Positions 1 through 9,130 of a stretch of 53,561 nucleotides of DNA are shown one piece after another. The position numbers were made by a program, and so were the translations under genes. The notes under the pieces were generated by a model. The model was not told where the DNA came from. It worked only from the letters and a program-made list of their open reading frames with translations, and ran no database searches. The stretch spans positions 1-53,561 of the forward strand of contig JACKBT010000032.1 of assembly GCA_020634415.1 (NCBI GenBank), written 5' to 3'. The DNA comes from Ardenticatenaceae bacterium (GTDB lineage Bacteria; Chloroflexota; Anaerolineae; Promineifilales; Promineifilaceae). How positions within the stretch are numbered: the first letter of the stretch is position 1; each line of letters starts with the position of its first letter.

Positions 1-926
1 ATGACGTTGGTTTCATTATCAAAACCATCCATCTCGACCAAAATCTGGTTAAGCGTCTGTTCACGCTCATCGTGCCCACCACCTAAACCAGCCCCACGCT
101 GCCGACCGACGGCATCAATTTCGTCTACAAAGACGATGGCGGGGGCGCTTTGTTTGGCTTTGTCGAACAAGTCGCGCACGCGGCTGGCACCCACACCTAC
201 AAACATCTCCACAAATTCAGAGCCGGAGATGTGGAAGAAGGGCACGCCCGCTTCACCCGCGACGGCACGGGCCAGAAGGGTTTTACCCGTACCAGGCGGG
301 CCAACCATGAGAACGCCTTTGGGGATACGGGCCCCAACCTGCACAAATTTTTCTGGTTCGCGCAGGAATTGTACCACTTCGGCCAGGTCTTCTTTGGCCT
401 CCTCGACACCCGCCACATCGTCAAAAGTGACGGTGGGACGGTTGGCATCGTTGAGGTTTTTGGCTCGGCTGCGGCCAAAGCCAAAGATGCTGTTGCCACC
501 ACCGGACTGCATCTGCCGGAAACCCCGGCTGAATATCCAGATGATAAGGAGGATGGGGCCGATGGTGATGGCGATGCTGATGAAGGCATCACGGCTTGAT
601 TGATCGCGCACGGTGAGTTCCACACTGCTTAGATCTTCGGCGGTGATGCCATAGAATTGGAGGGTCTCGGCTAGGGTATCTCCTGTAGGCTTGAAGGTGG
701 TGATTTTTTCGTCATTGGTTTTAGTTACTTCGAGTCTATCGCCTGTGACTATGATTTGTTTGACACGGCCGTCTTCTACGAGGGTCATGACTTCTTGTAT
801 GCCTACCTGGTCGGGGCCATCAAAACGGCCGGTGAACCAAAGCTGCAAAACTAAGATGACCCCGAAGACGACTAAAATCCAGACCCAGGCTGGTATGGGG
901 GGGCGAGAATTGGGTTGTTCGTCCAT
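1..926 (-). CDS. ftsH: ATP-dependent zinc metalloprotease FtsH, N-terminal part (cut by the window edge)
   Basis: Membrane-anchored AAA+ protease that degrades misfolded and short-lived proteins. The reverse-strand reading from an ATG at 926 begins [20 protein letters not shown], giving TM helix 1, then an extracytoplasmic domain, then TM helix 2 ([13 protein letters not shown]). The AAA module follows: the linker motif [16 protein letters not shown], Walker A GPPGTGKT, the pore-loop motif [16 protein letters not shown], Walker [12 protein letters not shown] and part of the second region of homology. About 308 residues are present. The HExxH protease domain lies beyond position 1. The start is supported by an AAGGA ribosome site just upstream. 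The sigma factor gene ends 84 bases upstream on the same strand, so co-transcription is possible. Family assignment is essentially certain. Confidence 0.97.
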   Translation of the reverse strand, partial: MDEQPNSRPPIPAWVWILVVFGVILVLQLWFTGRFDGPDQVGIQEVMTLVEDGRVKQIIVTGDRLEVTKTNDEKITTFKPTGDTLAETLQFYGITAEDLSSVELTVRDQSSRDAFISIAITIGPILLIIWIFSRGFRQMQSGGGNSIFGFGRSRAKNLNDANRPTVTFDDVAGVEEAKEDLAEVVQFLREPEKFVQVGARIPKGVLMVGPPGTGKTLLARAVAGEAGVPFFHISGSEFVEMFVGVGASRVRDLFDKAKQSAPAIVFVDEIDAVGRQRGAGLGGGHDEREQTLNQILVEMDGFDNETNV

Positions 927-1010
927 GATTGTTTCCTTAAAACGTTAAAACGTTGGGTGGTTTCTGTACGTTATTATCTCCTGTCATTGTACGCGGAAAT
1001 AGGAGAGCTT

Positions 1011-1658
1011 TCAACTGTACGGCCGTTCGTATTCCTCTGGGTAACGGGGCAAACGACGACGGCGGGGAATGGGAATGGGTACGGGTGTAGGTGCGGGTGT
1101 AACCACATCGAACATAGTTGCCAGAACGCCCCGCAGATGTTGGCGGGCATATTGCAGCCGTTTTTTGACAGTTGTTACGGGTATTTGCAGCAGTTTGGCG
1201 ATTTCATTTTGCGAATAACCATTGAGATAGAAAAGTTTGGTCACAATTTGTTCTCGTTCGGGCAGGTCTTGCAGGGCCGTTAGCACCTTGTCTTTTAGCT
1301 CGAAGTCTTCCACGGCCAGGGCCGGGTCTGGTTCGTTGGAGATGAGATCGGCCGTTATTTCCAATGAATGGGTGGGCTGTTTGTGGCGAATGGCACGGTA
1401 ACATTGGGAGATGACGATTTGTTTGAACCAGCCAGGGAAGGCTTGGGGATCGAGCAGTTGCGGCAGTTGTTTATATGCTGTAACAAAAGATTCTTGCACT
1501 GCGTCCTGCGCCAGATGAAAATCGTCTAAGATGCTGTTGGCGACACTGTAGGCCATATCCTGAAAGAGATGAACCAATTCACCAAATGCTTGGTGCCGTT
1601 CAGTTGTTGGTAGTTGATTATCGGCCGTTTTCCATACCCAGTTTACATAAGTTTCCAT
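1011..1658 (-). CDS. ECF-type RNA polymerase sigma factor (sigma-70 family)
   Basis: Probable alternative sigma factor of 215 residues. Region 2 lies at about residues 25-92 (DMAYSVANSILDDFHLAQDAVQESF, then PQAFPGWFKQIVISQCYRAIRH). Region 4 lies at about 123-178 (LQDLPEREQIVTKLFYLNGYSQNEIAKLL, then the helix-turn-helix VTTVKKRLQYARQHLRG). There is no region 3, as expected for the ECF group. A Pro-rich and Arg-rich tail (residues 188-215, PTPVPIPIPRRRR) is extra to the usual fold. No anti-sigma gene is adjacent. The downstream gene is ftsH and the upstream neighbour is a divergent cell-wall amidase, so a cell-envelope role is conceivable, but that is inference only. Confidence 0.9.
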   Translation of the reverse strand: METYVNWVWKTADNQLPTTERHQAFGELVHLFQDMAYSVANSILDDFHLAQDAVQESFVTAYKQLPQLLDPQAFPGWFKQIVISQCYRAIRHKQPTHSLEITADLISNEPDPALAVEDFELKDKVLTALQDLPEREQIVTKLFYLNGYSQNEIAKLLQIPVTTVKKRLQYARQHLRGVLATMFDVVTPAPTPVPIPIPRRRRLPRYPEEYERPYS

Positions 1659-1861
1659 TTCTACTCTTCCAATCCCTATTTTCCGCTTATCACTTAATAA
1701 GAGCCAGTTTGGCGCAAAAAGGTGACAAATTGATCATACATTCGTTCTCTAGATACTTTTTATCATTGCCAGGCGGGCTTACCAACTGTTTCTCATGCTT
1801 AACTTACACTTTCAGATGGTTTTACCTTCATATTTATTACACGGTTGCTTGACTTTTAGGG

Positions 1862-1867
1862 TACAAT
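1862..1867 (+). promoter_or_regulatory. Possible -10 element of a leaderless promoter for the amidase gene
   Basis: TACAAT sits 10 bases before the ATG at 1878, and no Shine-Dalgarno-like sequence lies between them. That spacing would start the transcript at or next to the start codon. No convincing -35 hexamer at 16-18 bases was found, so this is a weak call. Confidence 0.3.
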
Positions 1868-1877
1868 ATTCGACATA

Positions 1878-2672
1878 ATGAATTATTATGACAACTCCGA
1901 TTCCTCGTCATCTGTTGGTTATCAGCCGTCCCGCTATCTTCTCTGGCATCTGGCCCGTAATAATATTCCCACACTTGTCTTTTTAGGGTTGGCGCTGGCG
2001 GGTATGTTCCTGGTTTATTGGTATTTTAAGCCGACGTTTGGCGTAGCCGAAACGGCCGTTGCCGCCACCCTCCCCGAAAACGCCCTCTCCGCCCCCATCT
2101 ACAAAGATGCCCCTTCCCAAGCCGTTATCCAACGGCTGCCGCAAAGCCCCGGCCCCATTCGCGTGGGCATTATTGCCGGGCACAAAGATAATGACAGCGG
2201 TGCCGTTTGTGATGATGGCCTGACAGAAGCAGCCATAAATGCCGACATTGCCAACCAGGTAGTTAACATCCTGCAAGAACATGGCGTAGCCGCCGAAATT
2301 TTAAGCGAATTCGACCCCCGGCTCACAAATTATTCAGCCACAGCCCTCGTTTCTATCCATGCCGACTCCTGTATCTATTACAACGACTTAGCCACAGGTT
2401 TTAAGATTGCTGGCTCCTCATACACCAACTCAGAAGCCCTTTCTATCTGTGTAGAACATGCCTACCGCGAGGCTACCCAACTTCCCTACCATGCCAACAC
2501 CATCACCGAACATATGACGGATTATCACGCCTTCCGCAAAATTGGGGCGGGCACACCGGCCATCATCGTGGAAACAGGGTTTATGAATCTGGATCGGGAG
2601 ATATTGACGACCAACTCCAACATTCCCGCCCTGGGAATTAGCAATGGCATTCTTTGTTTTTTGAACCAATAA
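1878..2672 (+). CDS. N-acetylmuramoyl-L-alanine amidase (Amidase_3 family), membrane anchored
   Basis: Zinc amidase that cuts the bond between MurNAc and the peptide stem of peptidoglycan. One TM helix lies at about residues 31-50 (PTLVFLGLALAGMFLVYWYF), followed by a linker and the catalytic domain from about residue 94. Likely zinc ligands and catalytic residues are H102 (in IIAGHKDNDSG), E117 (LTEAAI), H161 (SIHADS) and E232 (IVETGFM), which matches the family pattern. At 264 residues it is a single-domain enzyme. It should act outside the membrane. An L,D-transpeptidase gene starts 12 bases downstream, so the two probably form a cell-wall remodelling operon. Confidence 0.9.
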   Translation: MNYYDNSDSSSSVGYQPSRYLLWHLARNNIPTLVFLGLALAGMFLVYWYFKPTFGVAETAVAATLPENALSAPIYKDAPSQAVIQRLPQSPGPIRVGIIAGHKDNDSGAVCDDGLTEAAINADIANQVVNILQEHGVAAEILSEFDPRLTNYSATALVSIHADSCIYYNDLATGFKIAGSSYTNSEALSICVEHAYREATQLPYHANTITEHMTDYHAFRKIGAGTPAIIVETGFMNLDREILTTNSNIPALGISNGILCFLNQ

Positions 2673-2684
2673 CGAAGTGGACTA

Positions 2685-3770
2685 ATGGATAGTACAACAT
2701 TGCTCAAGCAAGCGCACAACGCGATTAAGGCGGGGGACAAAAGTCATGCCCGGCAGCTATTGCAGGAGGCAGTGCGGCAAGATGCGCAGGATTATCGCGG
2801 CTGGTTATGGCTTGCCAGCCTCACGGCCTCGCCTCAGGCCAGTTTGGAGTATGTGAATCGGGCCGAAATGCTGAACCCAAATAACCCGCATGTGCAGAAG
2901 GCGCGGGCGTGGGCGGAGGCCCGGGTGCTGAAGGAGCAGCGGGAGCGGGAAGAGGAGAGAGGAGAGAGGAGAGAGGGGTTGGAAACGGCCGTTTCCCAAC
3001 CATCCACCACCCCACCCCGTAACTGGCGCAAACTGGCTGTGCGCACGAGTGGGGCTTTGTTACTCATCCTGTTCGTTGTGACCGGCGTGTTCTTAATTTG
3101 GAACAGTTGGTTTAACCCCTTGCCAGCCGATGTGACCATCGCAGCGGATGTGACCGGGGGCGAGATGGCGGCGGTGATAGCCACAGCCACACCGGAAACG
3201 ATTGTGCCAACGGTGACACCCACCCTAACGGCCGTTGCCCTTCAACCCAAAAACCTGGTCGCCAACAGTGACCATCCCCGCGCCACCTGGACATTAACCC
3301 CCACTCCCACCGATACCCCCATCCCCACCGACACACCTCCGCCCACCTACATCAGTGAATCTGGCGGCAATTCGGTGCGCGGACGGCCGTTAGGGGTTGG
3401 GCCTAACGAACGCTGGATTGACGTAGACCTGACCACACAGACATTGGTCGCCTACGAAGGCAACGAATCCATCTTCGAAACCTTAATCTCCAGCGGCACC
3501 TGGGAGCATCCCACCGTAACCGGCCAATTTCGCATCTGGCTCAAATACGAAGCCCAGACAATGGACGGCAGTTTACTCGGTTATGATTATTATCTGGAAA
3601 ATGTTCCCTATGTGATGTATTTTTACAATGATTACGCCTTACATGGCACATTCTGGCACAGCAATTTTGGCACACCGATGAGTCATGGCTGCGTAAACAT
3701 GGAAACATCAGATGCTCAATGGGTCTTCTCTTGGGCAGGCATCGGAACTGTGGTCAATGTGCATTATTAA
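2685..3770 (+). CDS. L,D-transpeptidase (YkuD domain) with N-terminal TPR-like region and TM helix
   Basis: Cysteine transpeptidase that forms 3-3 peptidoglycan cross-links or attaches proteins to the wall. Residues 1-95 are TPR-like helices (DAQDYRGWLWLASLTASPQASLEYVNRAEMLNPNN...). They are followed by a charged Glu/Arg stretch, a TM helix at about 117-137 (SGALLLILFVVTGVFLIWN), and a Thr/Pro-rich linker typical of a segment crossing the wall. The YkuD domain runs from about residue 240 to the end. Its active site is HGTFWHSNFG...MSHGCVNM, with H334 and C336 as likely catalytic residues. An intracellular TPR segment joined to an extracellular transpeptidase is unusual but not unique. It probably shares an operon with the upstream amidase. 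Confidence 0.9.
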   Translation: MDSTTLLKQAHNAIKAGDKSHARQLLQEAVRQDAQDYRGWLWLASLTASPQASLEYVNRAEMLNPNNPHVQKARAWAEARVLKEQREREEERGERREGLETAVSQPSTTPPRNWRKLAVRTSGALLLILFVVTGVFLIWNSWFNPLPADVTIAADVTGGEMAAVIATATPETIVPTVTPTLTAVALQPKNLVANSDHPRATWTLTPTPTDTPIPTDTPPPTYISESGGNSVRGRPLGVGPNERWIDVDLTTQTLVAYEGNESIFETLISSGTWEHPTVTGQFRIWLKYEAQTMDGSLLGYDYYLENVPYVMYFYNDYALHGTFWHSNFGTPMSHGCVNMETSDAQWVFSWAGIGTVVNVHY

Positions 3771-3785
3771 TGGCGGGAAAGCAAC

Positions 3786-4232
3786 GTGGCAGTAGAACAT
3801 CAACTGGAAGGGGATACGGCCGTTTACACCATCATTGGTCTATTTGACCGTGACACAGCCAAACAATACCTCTCCCTCAACACCCAAGACTACAATCAAA
3901 TTGGTGATGCCTTAGGAGCCATCATAGATTACCGTCAGATGACCCGCTTCACCATCAGCGGCTTACGCATTGTCCAGGAAAACCTGCGCGGCGTTCAATT
4001 TGAAACCCCCGTCGCCTTCATCGGCAATCCCGACAGCATTCTCATCACCTTTCTCAAAGGCTTAGAGGCCCTCACCAGTCGGGGCAACAGCCGATTTTCC
4101 TTCTTCAAAGACCTGGATGAGGCCCAAAAATGGATTGATGCCTGGTATGTTACCAATCGCAAGGATCGCCAAGCCCTACGTGGGCAAGTCAGCACAACGT
4201 ATCACTTTCCCAGGCAGCAGCAAACGGAGTAA
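3786..4232 (+). CDS. Small protein of possible STAS/SpoIIAA-like fold
   Basis: A 148-residue protein starting at GTG, 15 bases after the L,D-transpeptidase. No motif gives a firm function. The pattern (EHQLEGDTAVYTIIGLFDRDTAKQYL...GAIIDYRQMTRFTISGLRIVQENLRG...PVAFIGNPDSILITFLKGLEALT...FFKDLDEAQKWID) alternates strands and helices. It ends with the 'F.dleeA..Wl' feature seen in SpoIIAA-like STAS proteins. That resemblance is by eye only. It lies between the cell-wall pair and purA on the same strand. Confidence 0.6.
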   Translation: MAVEHQLEGDTAVYTIIGLFDRDTAKQYLSLNTQDYNQIGDALGAIIDYRQMTRFTISGLRIVQENLRGVQFETPVAFIGNPDSILITFLKGLEALTSRGNSRFSFFKDLDEAQKWIDAWYVTNRKDRQALRGQVSTTYHFPRQQQTE

Positions 4233-4285
4233 CCATCAACATATCAGCCAGGAAATAAGAGGACCTGGAAAAGGAGATATTTATT

Positions 4286-5575
4286 ATGCCTTTAGACATC
4301 ATCATTGGCGCACAATGGGGCGATGAAGGTAAAGGGCGCATTACGGATCTATTTGCCGCCCAGGCCGATATTGTGGCCCGCTACAGCGGTGGGGACAATG
4401 CCGGACACACCTTAACCGTACAGGGCGAGATTTTTAAGCTGCATCTCATCCCCTCAGGCATTGTTCACGAAGGCGTCGTTTGCCTCATCGGCAGCGGCGT
4501 GGTCATTAACCCGGCCGTTTTTCTGCGCGAATTGGATGCTTTGCAAAGCCGAGGCGTAGATGTCGGCCCTGACCGTCTGAAAATCAGCCACAATGCCCAT
4601 CTCATTACGCCCGCCCACGTGGCCCTAGACAAGGCGATGGAGCAGCAGCGTGGCGATGAGGCGATTGGCACAACGCAGCGCGGCATTGGCCCCGCCTACA
4701 CAGACAAAACCAGCCGTGTGGGCCTGCGGGCCGGCTCGCTAGCCGACTCAGAAGGGTTGGGTGATCTCATTCACGCTCATATTCGGGCTAAAAATGAGGT
4801 GCTGACGCAGATTTATGGGGCGGAACCGCTAGAGGCAACGGCCGTTGCCGCCCAATATGCCGACTACGCCCGCCGTATCGAACCCTATCTCGTCAATGGC
4901 CCTGCATTTTTGGATGAGGCCCTGCGCAACGGCCGTACCGTGCTGGCCGAAGGCGCCCAAGGCACATTCCTCGATCTCGACCATGGCACATACCCCTTTG
5001 TCACCAGCTCCTCCCCTTCCGCAGGCGGGGCCTTAATTGGTTTGGGCGTGGGGCCAAAGGTGGTGGGGCGCATTGTGGGCGTAACAAAGGCGTTTACCAG
5101 CCGCGTGGGCAGCGGGCCATTTGTAACCGAGTTGAGTGGGGAAACGGCCGTTCGTTTGCGGGGCACAGGCGACAAACCCTGGGACGAATTTGGCACCACC
5201 ACCGGCCGACCGCGCCGCGTCGGCTGGCTCGATCTCGTCATGCTCGATCACGCCCGCCGCATCAACAGCTTCACCGAACTCGTCATCACCAAACTAGACA
5301 TCCTCAGCGGCATCGAACAGATACCCGTTTGCGTCGCCTACGAACAAAACGGCAAACGGCTAGACGGCTTCCCCCCCGATCTCAAAACATTAGCTCTATG
5401 CCAACCTATCTATGAGACATTGCCCGGCTGGACAGAAGACATCATGTCCATCACAGAGTGGGCCAATTTGCCCCCCAACGCCCAAAATTACCTTCAATTC
5501 ATCACCGAAACCACAGGCATACCTGTCACCTATGCGTCAGTAGGGCCAGGTCGGGAACAAGTAATCCAGTTATAA
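4286..5575 (+). CDS. purA: Adenylosuccinate synthetase
   Basis: Catalyses GTP-dependent ligation of IMP and aspartate, the first committed step from IMP to AMP. The 429-residue length is normal. Family signatures are the N-terminal P-loop variant GAQWGDEGKGRITD (residues 8-21), GGDNAGHT with the catalytic His, QRGIGPAYTDKTSRVGLRAG, EGAQGTFLDLDHGTYPFVTSSSP, and GTTTGRPRRVGWLD followed by KLDILSG. A good AGGAG site lies about 10 bases before the ATG. Three copies of the window-wide palindrome ACGGCCGT are inside the gene, encoding TAV or NGR tripeptides in non-catalytic positions. Confidence 0.98.
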   Translation: MPLDIIIGAQWGDEGKGRITDLFAAQADIVARYSGGDNAGHTLTVQGEIFKLHLIPSGIVHEGVVCLIGSGVVINPAVFLRELDALQSRGVDVGPDRLKISHNAHLITPAHVALDKAMEQQRGDEAIGTTQRGIGPAYTDKTSRVGLRAGSLADSEGLGDLIHAHIRAKNEVLTQIYGAEPLEATAVAAQYADYARRIEPYLVNGPAFLDEALRNGRTVLAEGAQGTFLDLDHGTYPFVTSSSPSAGGALIGLGVGPKVVGRIVGVTKAFTSRVGSGPFVTELSGETAVRLRGTGDKPWDEFGTTTGRPRRVGWLDLVMLDHARRINSFTELVITKLDILSGIEQIPVCVAYEQNGKRLDGFPPDLKTLALCQPIYETLPGWTEDIMSITEWANLPPNAQNYLQFITETTGIPVTYASVGPGREQVIQL

Positions 5576-5606
5576 AAGAAACTCGGTAAGCTTTGCTGGT
5601 TGCCAT

Positions 5607-8600
5607 ATGAAATACAAACTCAAGGGTATTCGCTTCCTAGGGCGAATACCCTTACAGGCCATCCTCATCATTCCCTTCGTCATTCAAGTTGTCCTGATCG
5701 TGGGCATCACTGGCTATCTCTCGTTTCGGAATGGCGAGCAAGCCGTAAACAGTTTGGTGGTGGGACTGCAAGACGAGGTAGCCCATCGCATAGAAGAACG
5801 GCTGCATCAATATTTAACGCTGCCCCACTTACTAAATCAAGTAGAAGGGGCCGCCATTGAAACAGGCCAGCTAGATATAACCGATGAATCGGCCCTATTG
5901 ACCTTTTTTTGGCAGAGTTTACGGTCGTTCCCCGAATTAAATGCCACCTTTTTAGGCACAGAAGAGGGAGTGATGGTGGGGGTACGTCACCCTACCGGGC
6001 GCGGACTAGAGGTCATATTAAGCAGTGCCACAACAGCCCACAGCCTTAACTATTACACGGCAGATGATAAAGGCCAGCCTGGTGAGCTGGTGGAGACGGC
6101 CCCCGACTATGACCCACGCCAGCGCAGTTGGTATGTTGACGCTCTGAAAATTGGACATTCCCACTGGAGTCCCATTTATCTGGATTTTGCCACGGAGATG
6201 CCGGTGATTACCGCCGGGATGCCTGTGCATAATGGCGGCGGGGAGTTGGTGGGGGTTGTGGGCAGTGCGTTTCAGTTTGAGCAGGTGAATGCTTTTTTGC
6301 GCGACCTAGATATTAGCGAACATGGGCAAACGTTTATTATGGAACGGAATGGGCTGCTGGTGAGCAGTTCGTCGGCAGCACCGATTTCTCGGCAGACGGA
6401 GGGGGGGGTGGTTCGGTTACAGGCGGTTGAAAGTGAGGATTTGGTGGAGCGGGAAACGGCCGTCTTCCTCCAAAACAAATTCAGCAGCCTCCACGCCATC
6501 CAAGAAAATCAAAACCTCATCATCCCCATTAACAACGTTGACTATTACGTCCATCTCACCCCCATCACCGATGCTCATGGCCTCGACTGGCTCGTCGCCA
6601 TCATCATCCCCACCACCGATTTCATGGCGGAGATTCAGGCCAACAACCGCCTCACCCTTCAGGCCATCTTGCTGGCACTGCTTGCTTCTACGCTCATTGG
6701 AATGCTGACGGCGCGGTGGGTGATACGGCCGTTAATCATCCTGCGCAATTCCGCCCTTGCCTTTTCACGAGGGGATTGGCAGGTGCGCGTACCCGTTCAC
6801 CGCGAAGGTGAACTAGGCCAATTAGCCCAAGCCTTCAACCAGATGGCCGAACAGTTACAAAACGCCTTCACCACCATGGAGCATCGTGTAACCGAACGCA
6901 CCGAAGAGTTAGCCCAGGCCCGCGATGCCCTCGAGATGCGCGTACAGCAGCGCACCGCCGAACTCACCGCCGCCAACCAAGCCTTACAACAAAGCCAGGC
7001 CCGCTATGAAAGCATGTTCGATTACGTCCCCATCATGTTATGGGAAGAAGACTTCTCCCCCGTCAAACAGCTTATTACCGGTCTCCAGCAGCAAGGCATT
7101 ACCGACTTCAACGCTTATTTCACCGCCCATCCCGAAATTGTCATCCAATGTGTCAGCTCCGTCAGAATAATTGCCGTTAACCAAACAACGGTTGACATTC
7201 TCAAAGCCGACAAAGAGACGATCATGGCCCACCTCGATCGTTTCTTTGGCGAGAGTGCCTATGATGCCTTTCAAAAAGAGCTGGTCGCTTTGTCTCAGGG
7301 TCACACCCACTTTCATTCAGAATCAGATGCCCTGGCGGCCGACGGCCGTCAATTCCGCATCCAACTACGGCTGGCCATCGTACCCGGACACGAACACGAT
7401 TGGTCGCGGGTTCTCGTATCCGTCGAAGACATCTCCTATCGGCATGAAATTGAGGAAGCCCTGCGGCGCAGCGAAAAACGCCTTAAACAAGCCCAACGCA
7501 TGGCCCAACTGGGAAATTGGGAAGTTGACCTGACCACCCAGACCACCTCCTGGTCTGAGGAAATCTACCACATTCTGGAAATTCCTCTGGGAACCCCTCC
7601 ACCTGCATTAGCACAGCACATAGCCTATTATCTGCCAGAGGATCAGCCCAAGTTTCAGGCACTTATGCAATCGGTTATAGAAGCCAAACAAGAGATGGCC
7701 GATACCTACCGCGTCCAACTGCCATCAGGCAAAATTATTCATCTTGTTGTCACCATCTTCCCCATGTTTGATGAAAACGGCCGTATGACCAAACTCAGCG
7801 GCACCATCCAAGACATCACCGATCGCGTCCTCCTAGAAAAACAAGTCCAAGAACAAGAACGCCTGGCCGCTGTAGGGCAGCTAGCCGCAGGCATCGCCCA
7901 CGACTTCAACAACATCCTATCCAGCATGACCCTCTACACCGACCTCCTGCTGCGCACCCTGCCCGACCTGTCCCCCCAAAACCGCAAACGCCTGGAAGTG
8001 CTGGCCCGGCAAGAAGAACGAGCCGCCCAACTCATTCAGCAAATCCTAGACTTCAGCCGCCGCTCCCCCCTGGTACGCAGACCCACCAACATCCTGCAAT
8101 CCCTCCAAGAACTGGCCGAAATTCTGGAACGCACCCTGCCCGACAACATCCTCGTCGAATTCAACCACGATGCCTTAGCCTACATGGCCGATATTGACCC
8201 CACCCGCATTCAACAAGTCTTCATGAACCTGGCCGTCAACGCCCGCGATGCCATGCCCGCAGGCGGCAATTTAATCATCTCCGTCACCGACCGCTACTTC
8301 CACAACCACGATAAATTACCTATGGCCGATATGCCCGCTGGCGAGTGGATTGAAATTCAGGTCAGCGACAACGGCATCGGCATCCCCGAAGAGGATTTAC
8401 CGCGCCTGTTTGAGCCATTTTTTACTACCAAAGAACCGGGCAAAGGCACAGGCTTGGGCCTGGCCCAGGTGTATGGCATTATCACCCAGCACAATGGCTT
8501 TATTTTAATAGAAAGTCAGGTGCAAGTAGGCACAACCTTTACCATCTACCTGCCCATGATTTCTGAGTGGGATGAGGCGCACCAAGCCTGGCAGGTGGAG

Positions 8601-8978
8601 GAGGCCGAAAAGGGGCATGGCGAAACCATTCTGGTGGTTGAGGATAATGAATCTACCCGCGAGGCGGTGGTGGCTGCTTTGGAGATGCTTAATTACCAGA
8701 CCTTAACGGCCGTTAACGGCCGTCAAGCCCTCACCATCTTACAACAGCCCCCCGCCCCCATCCACATCGTCCTCAGCGACATGCTCATGCCCGAAATGAG
8801 CGGCCTGCAAATGGTAGCCGCCATGCAAAAACACAACATCCATTTGCCCGTCATCATCCTATCAGGCCACATCTTAGAAGAAGATTTAGAAAAGATGCAC
8901 CAACTCAACATCTCCAGTTGGCTGCACAAACCCCCCAACCTCAAAGAGCTAGCCACCATGCTCAAGCAGATTTTGTAA
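5607..8978 (+). CDS. Hybrid sensor histidine kinase / response regulator with extracytoplasmic Cache-like domain
   Basis: Membrane sensor kinase of 1123 residues. Order of parts: TM1 at about 16-39, a large extracytoplasmic sensor resembling double Cache (about 40-345, with YDPRQRSWYVDA and related motifs), TM2 at about 349-370 and HAMP to about 425. A coiled coil follows, then a PAS-like region at about 468-590, a second PAS at about 634-745, HisKA with phospho-accepting H765 ([13 protein letters not shown]), HATPase with N, G1 and G2 boxes ([25 protein letters not shown]) and a C-terminal receiver with D1058 (IVLSDMLMPEMSG). The AHDFNN H-box is the NtrB-like type. The final output partner is not encoded nearby. 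It starts 31 bases after purA. The minus-strand kinase at 35360-38425 has the same C-terminal layout. Confidence 0.93.
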   Translation: MKYKLKGIRFLGRIPLQAILIIPFVIQVVLIVGITGYLSFRNGEQAVNSLVVGLQDEVAHRIEERLHQYLTLPHLLNQVEGAAIETGQLDITDESALLTFFWQSLRSFPELNATFLGTEEGVMVGVRHPTGRGLEVILSSATTAHSLNYYTADDKGQPGELVETAPDYDPRQRSWYVDALKIGHSHWSPIYLDFATEMPVITAGMPVHNGGGELVGVVGSAFQFEQVNAFLRDLDISEHGQTFIMERNGLLVSSSSAAPISRQTEGGVVRLQAVESEDLVERETAVFLQNKFSSLHAIQENQNLIIPINNVDYYVHLTPITDAHGLDWLVAIIIPTTDFMAEIQANNRLTLQAILLALLASTLIGMLTARWVIRPLIILRNSALAFSRGDWQVRVPVHREGELGQLAQAFNQMAEQLQNAFTTMEHRVTERTEELAQARDALEMRVQQRTAELTAANQALQQSQARYESMFDYVPIMLWEEDFSPVKQLITGLQQQGITDFNAYFTAHPEIVIQCVSSVRIIAVNQTTVDILKADKETIMAHLDRFFGESAYDAFQKELVALSQGHTHFHSESDALAADGRQFRIQLRLAIVPGHEHDWSRVLVSVEDISYRHEIEEALRRSEKRLKQAQRMAQLGNWEVDLTTQTTSWSEEIYHILEIPLGTPPPALAQHIAYYLPEDQPKFQALMQSVIEAKQEMADTYRVQLPSGKIIHLVVTIFPMFDENGRMTKLSGTIQDITDRVLLEKQVQEQERLAAVGQLAAGIAHDFNNILSSMTLYTDLLLRTLPDLSPQNRKRLEVLARQEERAAQLIQQILDFSRRSPLVRRPTNILQSLQELAEILERTLPDNILVEFNHDALAYMADIDPTRIQQVFMNLAVNARDAMPAGGNLIISVTDRYFHNHDKLPMADMPAGEWIEIQVSDNGIGIPEEDLPRLFEPFFTTKEPGKGTGLGLAQVYGIITQHNGFILIESQVQVGTTFTIYLPMISEWDEAHQAWQVEEAEKGHGETILVVEDNESTREAVVAALEMLNYQTLTAVNGRQALTILQQPPAPIHIVLSDMLMPEMSGLQMVAAMQKHNIHLPVIILSGHILEEDLEKMHQLNISSWLHKPPNLKELATMLKQIL

Positions 8979-9027
8979 ATGGGGATGAACGGTTGTAGAT
9001 CAAGAAATAAATCGGGGAAACAATGTT

Positions 9028-9069
9028 GGACGATTTTGTAAATCGTCCGAGCGATTTGCAAAATCGCTC
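9028..9069. repeat. Paired-hairpin repeat (single copy, inverse orientation to the 38.5-kb cluster)
   Basis: Two adjacent perfect hairpins with 9-base arms and 3-base loops: arms 9028-9036/9040-9048 (GGACGATTT / AAATCGTCC) and 9049-9057/9061-9069 (GAGCGATTT / AAATCGCTC). CTACAG follows. The same pair of hairpins, reverse-complemented, makes up the repeats at 38516-38854. It sits between the convergent ends of the kinase and ychF and could act as a bidirectional terminator. Confidence 0.85.
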
Positions 9070-9130
9070 TACAGTTATTACCCGATCAATTATTTAAAGA
9101 CCAACCGTTCATCCCTCATTTTACTGCCCC

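Noticed and set aside
1..603. Plus-strand open frame at the left end
   Set aside because: Antisense shadow of ftsH, whose AAA motifs are clear on the minus strand.
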